From JBGPRB01 sp964422155 (GTDB lineage: Bacteria; Chloroflexota; Dehalococcoidia; Dehalococcoidales; RBG-16-60-22), in the NCBI GenBank assembly GCA_964422155.1, contig CAYQZZ010000072.1:1-9902 (forward strand): a DNA stretch of 9,902 nt, given 5' to 3'. Both the position numbers and the translations under genes were made by a program. Shown here piece by piece: positions 1-6,859 of the stretch (the first letter of the stretch is position 1; every line of letters begins with the position of its first letter). The notes beneath the pieces are model-generated. The model searched no databases and was not told the origin of the DNA. It worked only from the letters and a program-made list of their open reading frames with translations.

Positions 1-1095
1 TACGAACTGAGCTATCGCTGCAACCTCTGCCGGCGCTGCGCCCAGGTCTGTCCGCTGGGGGTTGATAATGCCCTTATCACCCGTGAGTTGCGTAAGCTTT
101 TCAGCCAGGAGCTGGGGTGGGCTCCGCAGGAACTCCATGAAAAAGGCACAGTGCTCCAGCTTGAGGTCGGCTCCCCCACCGGAATGAGGCCGGATGTCGT
201 CAGGGACAACATGAGGTTTCTAGACGAGGACTTTACCGAGATGACCGGTGTAGAAATATCGACACCGTGGGACAAAGAAGGTGCCGATGTCCTGCTGATT
301 CACAGCGCCGGCGACATTCTGTCATTTCCAGAGAGCGTGGTCGCTTTTGCTATTTTATGCAATGCTGCCGGCATTAGCTGGACGCTATCATCGGAAGCGC
401 CGGGATACGATGGCGTCAACTATGGCCTGTTCTATGACGATGTCCAGCTTGCCAGGATTGCTACCAAGCACGTCCGGATTGCCCGAAAGCTCAAGGTAAA
501 AAAGATAGTCATGGGAGAGTGCGGGCACGAGCACAAAGCCCTGATAACGGTGGCCGATAGGCTGCTTACCGGCGACCTTAATATTCCGCGGGAGAGCGTG
601 ATGACTTTCCTGGAGAACATCGTCTTCAGCGGCAGGATTAAGTTCGACCCATCGAAGAATGATTTCCCGGTAACGCTCCATGACCCGTGCAATGTCGTGA
701 GGAACCTCGGCATCGTTGAGCCACAGCGGAGGATTTTACGCTATCTCTGCCCGCAGTTCCGGGAGATGACGCCCCACGGGGTGGACAACTACTGCTGCGG
801 TGGGGGCGGTGGTTTAAGCGTAATGTCTAACGTTAACTTTACCGACTGGAAGGTGAATGTTGCCGGCAGGATGAAATTCAAACAGGTCATCGAGGCCTTC
901 GCTGACCAGCCCGGCCCGGAGGTAAAGAAATATATATGTGCACCGTGCCTGAACTGCAAGCTGCAGTTTCGTGATATACTGAAATATTACGGGGCGCGGG
1001 AGAAATCCGGCATAATCTGCGGCGGCCTTGCCGAACTAATCGTCAACGCCATGGTTGATATTAAAAAGCATTTCATTGCATGGGGAGAGCGCTAG
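1..1095 (+). CDS. DsrK/HdrD-like Fe-S oxidoreductase (5' end missing)
   Basis: The frame is open from the first base, so the gene begins upstream; 364 residues are visible. Codons 7-17 hold a ferredoxin-type C-x2-C-x2-C-x3-C-P motif, probably the second of a pair whose first member lies outside the window. Two cysteine-rich (CCG) domains follow. The first is degenerate, keeping only a GEC motif near residue 174. The second is complete: HDPC at about 227-230, then 34 residues to a CC pair at 265-266 followed by a run of five glycines, then C-x2-C-x2-C at 313-319. In HdrB, HdrD and DsrK such a CCG domain binds the non-cubane [4Fe-4S] cluster that reduces a disulfide or the DsrC trisulfide. No membrane segment is visible, so the protein would be cytoplasmic or attached to a membrane partner. 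The dsrC gene 124 bp downstream favours a DsrK-like role over methanogen-type HdrD. The exact subfamily is uncertain because the N-terminus is missing. Confidence 0.85.
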   Translation, partial: YELSYRCNLCRRCAQVCPLGVDNALITRELRKLFSQELGWAPQELHEKGTVLQLEVGSPTGMRPDVVRDNMRFLDEDFTEMTGVEISTPWDKEGADVLLIHSAGDILSFPESVVAFAILCNAAGISWTLSSEAPGYDGVNYGLFYDDVQLARIATKHVRIARKLKVKKIVMGECGHEHKALITVADRLLTGDLNIPRESVMTFLENIVFSGRIKFDPSKNDFPVTLHDPCNVVRNLGIVEPQRRILRYLCPQFREMTPHGVDNYCCGGGGGLSVMSNVNFTDWKVNVAGRMKFKQVIEAFADQPGPEVKKYICAPCLNCKLQFRDILKYYGAREKSGIICGGLAELIVNAMVDIKKHFIAWGER

Positions 1096-1105
1096 AGATA
1101 ATATA

Positions 1106-1141
1106 TTGACACGGCTATTTTAAAGCTTTTTGTGGTATACT
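1106..1141 (+). promoter_or_regulatory. Candidate dsrC promoter (extended -10)
   Basis: Between the Fe-S protein and dsrC lies TGGTATACT at 1133-1141, an extended -10 element (TGn followed by TATACT, 5 of 6 to consensus). A perfect TTGACA sits at 1106-1111, but 24 bp separate the two hexamers, too many for a normal -35/-10 pair. The extended -10 may therefore act alone, or the TTGACA may be chance. Transcription would start near 1148 and give a leader of about 70 nt. This suggests dsrC can be transcribed separately from the upstream gene. Confidence 0.45.
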
Positions 1142-1191
1142 GTATCGTTGTCTGCGGCAAGGGAGAAACGCGGAGTGACGGCATAAAAATA

Positions 1192-1210
1192 TTTCCTATA
1201 CAGGAAAGGG
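1192..1210 (+). promoter_or_regulatory. dsrC ribosome-binding site inside a small inverted repeat
   Basis: AGGAAAGGG at 1202-1210 is the purine-rich Shine-Dalgarno stretch, nine bases before the ATG at 1220, and it decides that start. Its first six bases pair perfectly with TTTCCT at 1192-1197 across a 4-base loop. A hairpin here would hide part of the ribosome-binding site. The stem is AT-rich and short, so its stability in the cell is doubtful. Confidence 0.5.
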
Positions 1211-1219
1211 TTGATTTCT

Positions 1220-1537
1220 ATGGCACAAATGGAACTGGCCGGCAGCATGTATGAAGTTGATGAACACGGCTTTATGCAGGAAACCAGTAAGTGGAATGAA
1301 GATATTGCCAGAGCATATGCGGCTAAAGAGAGTATCAACGAGCTGACCGAAGACCACTGGACGGCGATTAATTACCTGAGAAACTATTATCTGAAAAACG
1401 GCATTTGCCCGATGATAAGAAGGCTTACCAAGGAAACTGGTTTCAATCTGAAAAAACTCTACGACCTCTTTCCCAATGGGCCTGCACAGTCCGCCTGTAA
1501 ATGGGCCGGCGTACCCAAGGCCACAGGATGCGTATAA
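1220..1537 (+). CDS. dsrC: DsrC sulfur-carrier protein
   Basis: This 105-residue protein belongs to the DsrC/TusE/RspA family and has the family's usual length. The tail reads C-x10-C followed by one last valine, so both functional cysteines are present: the penultimate CysA and CysB eleven residues before it. TusE and other paralogues lack one or both, so this is a true DsrC. In sulfite reduction, DsrAB loads a sulfur atom between the two cysteines as a trisulfide, which is then reduced by a membrane complex containing DsrK. The central helical region (around DHWTAINYLRNYY) and the PMIRRLTKETG helix are typical of the family. The ATG at 1220 is preferred over the TTG at 1211, because the TTG abuts the Shine-Dalgarno while the ATG is nine bases from it. 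A DsrK-like gene lies upstream. The next gene is convergent, ending 52 bp away, with no convincing terminator between them. Confidence 0.95.
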   Translation: MAQMELAGSMYEVDEHGFMQETSKWNEDIARAYAAKESINELTEDHWTAINYLRNYYLKNGICPMIRRLTKETGFNLKKLYDLFPNGPAQSACKWAGVPKATGCV

Positions 1538-1589
1538 ATTCAGGCGCCTCTGGCTCCTTCTATTAAACACTGTCATCTACTGGATAGTC

Positions 1590-2816
1590 TTATTCTGACC
1601 TCAGTGCCTCGATGGGATTGAGGCGGGAGGCGTTCCAGGCGGGGTAAAAGCCGAAGAACAGCCCGATGCCCACCGATACGGAAACAGCCAGGATGACAAC
1701 GTCCGCAGTAACTACCGTTGACATTACTCCCAGGCTATCGATGATTGTCGAGATTCCCCAACCGAATATCACCCCGATGATGCCACCCACAAAAGACAGG
1801 AGCGCTGCTTCAATCAGGAATTGACTCCATATATCCCTATCCCTGGCTCCCAGTGCCTTGCGTATGCCTATCTCCCTGGTCCTCTCCAGCACCGAGACCA
1901 GCATGATGTTCATCACGCCGATACCCCCCACCAGCAAAGAAATGGCGGCGACAGCGCCTAGAAGAAGGGTCAACGTGTTTGTAGTTGTGGTCATCATATT
2001 TGCTATCTCCTCTGTGGACATGATATTGAAATCGTTATCGGCAGAGGCCGCCAGATGGTGGCGGGTACGGAGCAGGCTGGTAATGGCATCAATGACATTC
2101 TGTGTCTGCGAAGAATCGGTGACCGTCAGGGATACAGTGGATATAATACGGCCTCCCTGGGGAGTCCGGGGTTGGGCTACCGTCTGCTGCATGGCGGTAA
2201 GAGGGATAAAGACAGCTTCATCAGGTGAGCCGAACATGGCTCCTTTGCTCTCCAGGACACCGATGACACGTACGATTATGGTGCCCATCCGCATCTGCTG
2301 CCCGATGGGGTCGGTATTGGGGAAAAGCGTCTCGACGACATCGGGGCCGAGCACAGCTACCTTACTGCCACGCTGGTATTCGTCTTCCGAGAAGAATGCG
2401 CCGCTGGCAATTTTCAGGTTGTTTACCACCATATATTCGGGGGTAGTGCCGGTAACCTGGGAATTGGTGTTCTTCCCGCCGGTGACCAGCTGAAGGTTGC
2501 TGGAATACGAGGGCGATACGGCAGATATATTGGAAACCTGTTGAGCTATTGCCTGGGAGTCTTCTATCGTCAATTTTTGAGACATGCCACCCCTCACGCC
2601 GCCGAAGGTGAATGAGCCGGGGCGGATGCTAATCAGGTTTGCCCCCATATTCTGGATATTGGAGAGTATACTTGCCGTAGAACCCCTGCCGATGGACATC
2701 AGGGTAATTACGGAGGCGACGCCGATAACGACTCCCAGGATGGTCAAAAAACTTCGCAGCTTGTGAGTACTCAGTCCAAGCCAGACAGTAGCAAAAAGGC
2801 TAAACCACTTTTTCAT
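1590..2816 (-). CDS. MacB/FtsX-type ABC transporter permease
   Basis: This 408-residue protein is the membrane subunit of a MacB-type ABC system. It has the family's four-helix layout. TM1 is at about 22-42 and is followed by a large extracytoplasmic MacB-PCD domain (about 45-280). TM2 (about 281-307), TM3 (about 332-354) and TM4 (about 370-393) lie at the C-terminus. The hallmark cytoplasmic loop ERTREIGIRKALGA is at about 311-324, and the tail ends in the usual NPIEALR motif. The ATG at 2816 is chosen because it forms an ATGA overlap with the ATPase stop and has a GGAGG seven bases upstream; the longer open frame to 2870 would lie inside the ATPase gene. These transporters work by mechanotransmission, moving substrates or lipoproteins on the outer face rather than through a membrane pore. 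The substrate cannot be told from sequence; antibiotics, peptides or lipoproteins are all possible. Confidence 0.93.
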   Translation of the reverse strand: MKKWFSLFATVWLGLSTHKLRSFLTILGVVIGVASVITLMSIGRGSTASILSNIQNMGANLISIRPGSFTFGGVRGGMSQKLTIEDSQAIAQQVSNISAVSPSYSSNLQLVTGGKNTNSQVTGTTPEYMVVNNLKIASGAFFSEDEYQRGSKVAVLGPDVVETLFPNTDPIGQQMRMGTIIVRVIGVLESKGAMFGSPDEAVFIPLTAMQQTVAQPRTPQGGRIISTVSLTVTDSSQTQNVIDAITSLLRTRHHLAASADNDFNIMSTEEIANMMTTTTNTLTLLLGAVAAISLLVGGIGVMNIMLVSVLERTREIGIRKALGARDRDIWSQFLIEAALLSFVGGIIGVIFGWGISTIIDSLGVMSTVVTADVVILAVSVSVGIGLFFGFYPAWNASRLNPIEALRSE

Positions 2817-3499
2817 ACGTTTTCCTCCGCGACAACCTCGCCATCCTTGAGTTGAATTATACGCTGGCAATGACTAGCAATATTAATATCGTGGGTTACC
2901 AGCACCAGGGTAATACCGTGCTCGGCGTGCAAAGAGGTGAGGATGGAGATTACCTCCTCGCCGGAGTGACTGTCCAGCTGGCCGGTAGGCTCATCCGCGA
3001 GAAATATGGAAGGGTTTTTCACGATAGCCCGGGCGATAGCAACTCTCTGTTGTTCACCTCCCGAAAGCTCAATGGGGCGATGACGGACTCGCTCAGAGAG
3101 TCCAACCTTGGCCAGTGCCTCCAGGGCACGTTGACGGTCAATACCGCCAACATAGGTCATAGCAAGCTCCACGTTAGCCAGTGCCGTGAGCCGGGACAGC
3201 AGATTAAAAGTCTGGAAGATAAAGCCAATTTTCTGACCCCTGATGCGGGCCAGCTCGCTGCCGCTTAATCGGCTGACCTCTTTATCCTCCAGATAGTAAT
3301 TACCGGAGGTAGGTTTATCCAGGCAGCCGATGAGATTGAGCAGGGTTGATTTACCTGAACCGGAGGGCCCCATTATAGCCACTAGTTCGCCCTTGTTGAT
3401 GTTGATGTTGACTCCTTTGAGGACGGTCAGTTCTCTTTTACCCATGGGGTAGGTTTTGGTGATATTTTCCAGTTTAATTATTATACTTCCATTATCCAT
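2813..3499 (-). CDS. MacB/LolD-type ABC transporter ATPase
   Basis: This is a 228-residue stand-alone nucleotide-binding domain, the usual length for LolD/FtsE/YknY proteins. All motifs are intact: Walker A GPSGSGKST at 44-52, Q-loop Gln96, signature LSGGEQQR at 145-152, Walker B IFLADE at 165-170 with its catalytic glutamate, D-loop GQLD at 173-176, and switch histidine 203 in VTHD. In E. coli MacB the ATPase and permease are fused; here they are separate, as in Bacillus YknYZ. The gene starts 3 bp after the adaptor stop, with a GGTAGG-like ribosome site in the adaptor's last codons, and its stop overlaps the permease start as ATGA. Translational coupling and a fixed subunit ratio are likely. 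The protein would form a dimer bound to two permease subunits at the inner face of the membrane. Confidence 0.96.
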   Translation of the reverse strand: MDNGSIIIKLENITKTYPMGKRELTVLKGVNININKGELVAIMGPSGSGKSTLLNLIGCLDKPTSGNYYLEDKEVSRLSGSELARIRGQKIGFIFQTFNLLSRLTALANVELAMTYVGGIDRQRALEALAKVGLSERVRHRPIELSGGEQQRVAIARAIVKNPSIFLADEPTGQLDSHSGEEVISILTSLHAEHGITLVLVTHDINIASHCQRIIQLKDGEVVAEENV

Positions 3500-3502
3500 C
3501 TT

Positions 3503-5392
3503 CTACCTACCAAAGAAAGGTATCCCTCCTCGTGGTTGATTGCTTTGTGTTGTTGATGCTGCTGAGGCTGAAGCCTGTGGCATGACTATGTTTTCACCGT
3601 CACTGAGCCCGCTGGTAATCTCGGTGTTCTGCCAGTCGCTCAGGCCGGTCTTTACAGTGCGTTTTTCGGTCGTGCCAGAGGCGGTTACCACCTGAACATA
3701 GTTCTGTCCTCCCGCCTTGGTGACCGCACCGTTAGGTACCAGCAGCACATTGGTTCTACTAGCCACGATGATACTCACGGTAACGGTCAGGCCCTGTCTG
3801 AGCTGGAAACTAGCCGTTGTTGTTGCCGCTGACGGAAGTTGGCTTTGTGCCCGGCTGCCGGATGCGCCGGCGAATCCTGCTCCCTGCGGTGGTGTAAAAC
3901 CTTCCGGTAGCGTAAAGCCTTCTGGCGGTGTGGCGCCTGCCGGTGGTCTAAAATCCGCCGGTGGGCCATTCTTTACAAAATCTTCCGCCTGTTGCTGCGT
4001 CATTCTGCCGGCATCAACCGCTCTTTGCAGCATTGGCGGGAGTTGTACGGTGGCGTTCTCTGTCGTGGCTGGTTGTGTCACCGTCTGGTTCTGACTTGCC
4101 GCCTGTATCGCCTCTAATTCAACTTTAACGGCATAGTTCACCACGCCCGACTGTATGGTAGCTGTCGGCGCGATGTGGGTCACTTTGGCTGGCAGGATTG
4201 TTCCCGTCATGGCGCTTACCTGCACCGTGGCTTCGCCGCCGAGCTTCACCTGGGGGATATCCATCTCACTGACGAGGATATTAGCCTCGAACTTATTGGG
4301 GTCGGCCACCTGGACGGCTATGGTACCGTTCAATACTTCATCACCACCGGCCACGTTTACACTGGTCACGAAGCCATCAAAAGGAGACTTAATCTCCGGG
4401 CTGAGACTTTTGGCTTCATCGAGGTCTTTCTGGGCATCCTCCAGGGTGCTCTGGGAATTCTCGAGGTCTAGCTTGGCATTCTCTAAAGCCTGCTGCGCCG
4501 TAGTAACAGCGTACCTGGCATTGTCTACCGCTATTTGGGCATCATATACGGCAGACCTGGCGTCATCCACCGCTGTTTGAGCATCATAAACCGCCATCCG
4601 ACTCTGCTCAAACGCTAGCTGGCTTTGGGCTACCTGTAACGCCACATTTCTTGTTATCTGAACGCTGGTGCCTTCCAATATATCGGCGTAATCCTCTTGA
4701 GCTGCAGCCAGGTCCTGCTGAGCGAGGGATTTAAGCAGGATTAAATCACCGAAATTTCCAATCGCCCATCCCCCAAACCCGCCTGCCGCTAGCTTTTTGA
4801 TAAATGTTAAATTTAATTCAGCCAAATCTATGGCGTCCTGGGCTTCTTTCACGTCGGCTATCTGGTTAAGGGTGCTGTTGGCGGATTGTACGGCGAGTTC
4901 CGCCTGCCTTACGGCGAACTCTCTAGTAGTAACCAGACGCTCAGCCTTGGTTACGGCAATTTCCTTGGCGGTGACCTGTCGCTGGAGGGTGGTGACCTGG
5001 CGCTCGGCATCGGTCACCAGACCATTTTTCGTCGTCACATTACGCTGAGCCGTATCCAGGGTTTTTTGGACTATTTTCAGCTGTTTATCCCACTCCGTGG
5101 TATCCAGCGTTACCAGCACCTGCCCTTCTTTGACGGAGTCTCCTTCCTGGACCAGGACTTCCCCGATGGTGCCTTTCGTCCCCGTTGAGTAGAACAGTTC
5201 TACGGCCAGGTCTTCAGTGTGGGAAAGGGCCAGGTTGCCGGCGGCGGTAATTTCCAGCGTAAGATTGCCGCGCTTTACAGTGGCTACCTGGTTTGCAGAC
5301 GTTTGTGAGTCCGATTTCGAACCGCAGCCGAACAGTCCGGCCACGATAGCCCCCAGGATAAGCGTAACCAGCAATATTTTAAAGACTTTCAT
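3503..5392 (-). CDS. MacA/HlyD-family lipoprotein adaptor with long coiled coil and an inserted domain
   Basis: At 629 residues this is much longer than typical MacA-type adaptors (about 370-400). The N-terminus is a lipoprotein signal with Cys23 in an LFGC lipobox. A split lipoyl/biotinyl-like domain (about 68-98 and 331-362) flanks an alpha-hairpin. One hairpin arm has about ten heptads (112-181), the other about eleven (253-329), and a Gly-rich stretch near 203-215 lies between them. The second arm contains nearly identical 14-residue units starting AVYDAQ. The beta-barrel domain runs from about 365, is interrupted at about 432-526, then resumes with LRQGLTVTVS and a membrane-proximal domain. 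The insert holds a short helix with AGRMTQQQAEDF and a Pro/Gly-rich stretch with PEGFT repeats. The ATG at 5392 has AGGAG six bases upstream. It is the first gene of the ABC operon. The motifs and the two genes behind it make the family assignment secure; the insert's role is unknown. Confidence 0.92.
   Translation of the reverse strand: MKVFKILLVTLILGAIVAGLFGCGSKSDSQTSANQVATVKRGNLTLEITAAGNLALSHTEDLAVELFYSTGTKGTIGEVLVQEGDSVKEGQVLVTLDTTEWDKQLKIVQKTLDTAQRNVTTKNGLVTDAERQVTTLQRQVTAKEIAVTKAERLVTTREFAVRQAELAVQSANSTLNQIADVKEAQDAIDLAELNLTFIKKLAAGGFGGWAIGNFGDLILLKSLAQQDLAAAQEDYADILEGTSVQITRNVALQVAQSQLAFEQSRMAVYDAQTAVDDARSAVYDAQIAVDNARYAVTTAQQALENAKLDLENSQSTLEDAQKDLDEAKSLSPEIKSPFDGFVTSVNVAGGDEVLNGTIAVQVADPNKFEANILVSEMDIPQVKLGGEATVQVSAMTGTILPAKVTHIAPTATIQSGVVNYAVKVELEAIQAASQNQTVTQPATTENATVQLPPMLQRAVDAGRMTQQQAEDFVKNGPPADFRPPAGATPPEGFTLPEGFTPPQGAGFAGASGSRAQSQLPSAATTTASFQLRQGLTVTVSIIVASRTNVLLVPNGAVTKAGGQNYVQVVTASGTTEKRTVKTGLSDWQNTEITSGLSDGENIVMPQASASAASTTQSNQPRGGIPFFGR
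4511..4594 (-). repeat. Two 42-bp coding repeats in the adaptor coiled coil
   Basis: Adaptor residues 267-280 and 281-294 are two copies of a 14-residue, two-heptad unit: AVYDAQ-x-AVD[DN]AR-x. The heptad register continues on both sides through less alike copies, to about residue 329. The similarity suggests internal duplication that lengthened the hairpin, though selection for a coiled coil alone could produce some of it. Confidence 0.6.
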
Positions 5393-5512
5393 ATTGTTCT
5401 CCTGTGTTTTACATTATTCTTTATATCTTCTGTCTGCTGACTGTTTTTACACTGATTATCGGCTATTATGCCGGTAAAATATTATTAAAATAAAGAAAAT
5501 TCATTATCATTA
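5393..5512 (-). other. 120-bp gap between kinase and adaptor genes
   Basis: This AT-rich gap carries the adaptor ribosome site (AGGAG, minus strand, near 5399-5403). Further upstream is a weak repeat, TTTTAA at 5490-5485 and TTTTAC at 5479-5474 (11-bp period), and a CATAAT that could be a -10 at 5470-5465. A 4-bp stem CGGC/GCCG overlaps that -10. I see no strong terminator after the kinase gene, so read-through from the kinase into the adaptor is possible. A separate promoter cannot be confirmed. Confidence 0.4.
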
Positions 5513-6859
5513 TTATGATGTTGATACCGGGAGGTTGAAGGTAAAAGTGCTTCCCTGGCCCTTTATGCTCTTGACCTCAATCGTGCCGCCGTGGGCCTCT
5601 ACCAGGCGTTTGGCGATGGTGAGGCCGAGGCCGCTGCCGCCGGTAGCCCTGGCGCGGGACTTGTCAACGCGGTAGAAACGCTCAAATATCATCGGCAGGT
5701 CTTCGGCCGGAATGCCCTCGCCCGTATCTGCCACGCTGATATATACCTTGTCGTCCTGCTCCCGGGCGGTTACGGTAATACGCCCTTCCTTGCCGGTATG
5801 CGCGACCGCATTATCCAGTAAATTGTAAAGAACCTGCTTGATGCGGTGCGAGTCAATATTAACCAGGGGTAGTGCCGCCGGCAGGTCAGCGGATATTGTC
5901 AGGCTTTTGGCGGCGGCTTTGGTCTGTAATACCGTTACGGTTTCTTTGATGAGCCTGGAAATATCTTCCGGCTGGACAATTATTTTTAACTTACCCGCAT
6001 CGGCCAGGCTCAGTTCCTGGAGGTCTTCGACGAGACGTGATAGCGAAGATGCCTCTTCGTTGAGGGATTTAATGGTGGCTTCATCCGGCTTAACGACGCC
6101 GTCAGAAATTGCCTCCAGATAGCCTTTGAGGTTAGAGAGGGGAGTCCTTAGCTCATGGGCGACATCAGCCACCATATTTCGCCGCAGGCGTTCGGTACGT
6201 TCCAGGTCGTCGGCCATGGAGTTGAAGGAACTGGCCAGTTCGCTCAGTTCTCCTTTGCCCTTATATTCCACCCTGTGGGAGAAGTCGCCTTTTCCGAATT
6301 GTCTGGCAGCACCGGTAAGGGCTTTAACCGGCGCCAGGATTCGGCGCGACAGGAGAAAAGTGAGCAGCAGGGCGATGCCAATAGCCAGCAGGCCGCTCCA
6401 GAGGAAAAAACGACCTATCGTGGTGTAGGTAATTTGTAATGCAGCCCGGTTTAAATCGGGCAGGTCCCCGTGACTTATATGGACGGCGCCGACGGGTCCA
6501 GTTCTTAAAAATGGCGTCATTGGTTGGCCGGGTGTCTCGGCTGTGTAAGAGTTGCCCAGGAGCTTTCCATCGGAATCCGCAACCACTTTATCCTGGTTAT
6601 CGGTCAATATTATCCGCCGACCGTATAGTTTGCCCCACTGGACGACGAGTGATTGGACGCCCTCCCACGTACCTGTAAATTGATAATAACGGGATAACTC
6701 TATTTCCACCCTTCTATCCTGCATCAGCTCCAGGCGTTCCCCGATATGGCTGATTTCATCGCGGGTAGTGCGATAGGTAAAGAAGAACACGGAGCCAATG
6801 ATGACGATGATAACGAGGGTAAAAGCTGCCAGGAGCCGGAAATTCAGGCTATGAGTCAC
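5513..6859 (-). CDS. BaeS-like membrane sensor histidine kinase
   Basis: This 448-residue kinase has the standard membrane-sensor layout. TM1 is at about 8-28, an extracytoplasmic sensor region at 29-149, TM2 at about 150-171, and a HAMP linker at about 172-224. The HisKA domain has phosphoacceptor His235 in VAHELRTPL. The ATP-binding domain has N-box Asn350 (LLDNAVAHT), the G1 box DTGEGI near 378-383, an F-box FERFYR, and the G2 box GGSGLGL at 407-413. The sensor segment, with YYQFTGTWEGV and a later ILTDNQDKVVADSDG stretch, resembles BaeS-type sensors; the signal is not identifiable. It starts at a GTG, 11 bp inside the regulator gene, with GGAG seven bases upstream, so the two are translationally coupled. 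It should phosphorylate the regulator encoded just before it and dephosphorylate it when no signal is present. Nothing essential is missing. Confidence 0.95.
   Translation of the reverse strand: MTHSLNFRLLAAFTLVIIVIIGSVFFFTYRTTRDEISHIGERLELMQDRRVEIELSRYYQFTGTWEGVQSLVVQWGKLYGRRIILTDNQDKVVADSDGKLLGNSYTAETPGQPMTPFLRTGPVGAVHISHGDLPDLNRAALQITYTTIGRFFLWSGLLAIGIALLLTFLLSRRILAPVKALTGAARQFGKGDFSHRVEYKGKGELSELASSFNSMADDLERTERLRRNMVADVAHELRTPLSNLKGYLEAISDGVVKPDEATIKSLNEEASSLSRLVEDLQELSLADAGKLKIIVQPEDISRLIKETVTVLQTKAAAKSLTISADLPAALPLVNIDSHRIKQVLYNLLDNAVAHTGKEGRITVTAREQDDKVYISVADTGEGIPAEDLPMIFERFYRVDKSRARATGGSGLGLTIAKRLVEAHGGTIEVKSIKGQGSTFTFNLPVSTS

Noticed and set aside
1196..1576. Minus-strand open frame of 126 codons over dsrC
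   Set aside because: It is antisense to dsrC, whose conserved cysteine tail fixes the coding strand.
1538..1589. Terminator between convergent dsrC and permease genes (AGGCGCCT at 1543-1550)
   Set aside because: The palindrome is only 8 bp with no loop, and no T-run follows on either strand, so I do not call a terminator.
1858..2493. Plus-strand open frame of 211 codons
   Set aside because: It is fully antisense to the MacB-type permease, with no ribosome site or recognisable domain.
2817..2870. N-terminal extension of the permease by 18 residues
   Set aside because: The extension lies within the ATPase gene and lacks a ribosome site. The ATG at 2816 has GGAGG and an ATGA overlap.
5474..5490. 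Third copy of the 11-bp regulator repeat before the adaptor gene (TTTTAA-N5-TTTTAC)
   Set aside because: The period fits but the hexamers match TTAACA poorly, and the nearest -10 (CATAAT) is only 14 bp from the first hexamer. In such AT-rich sequence this is not distinguishable from chance.
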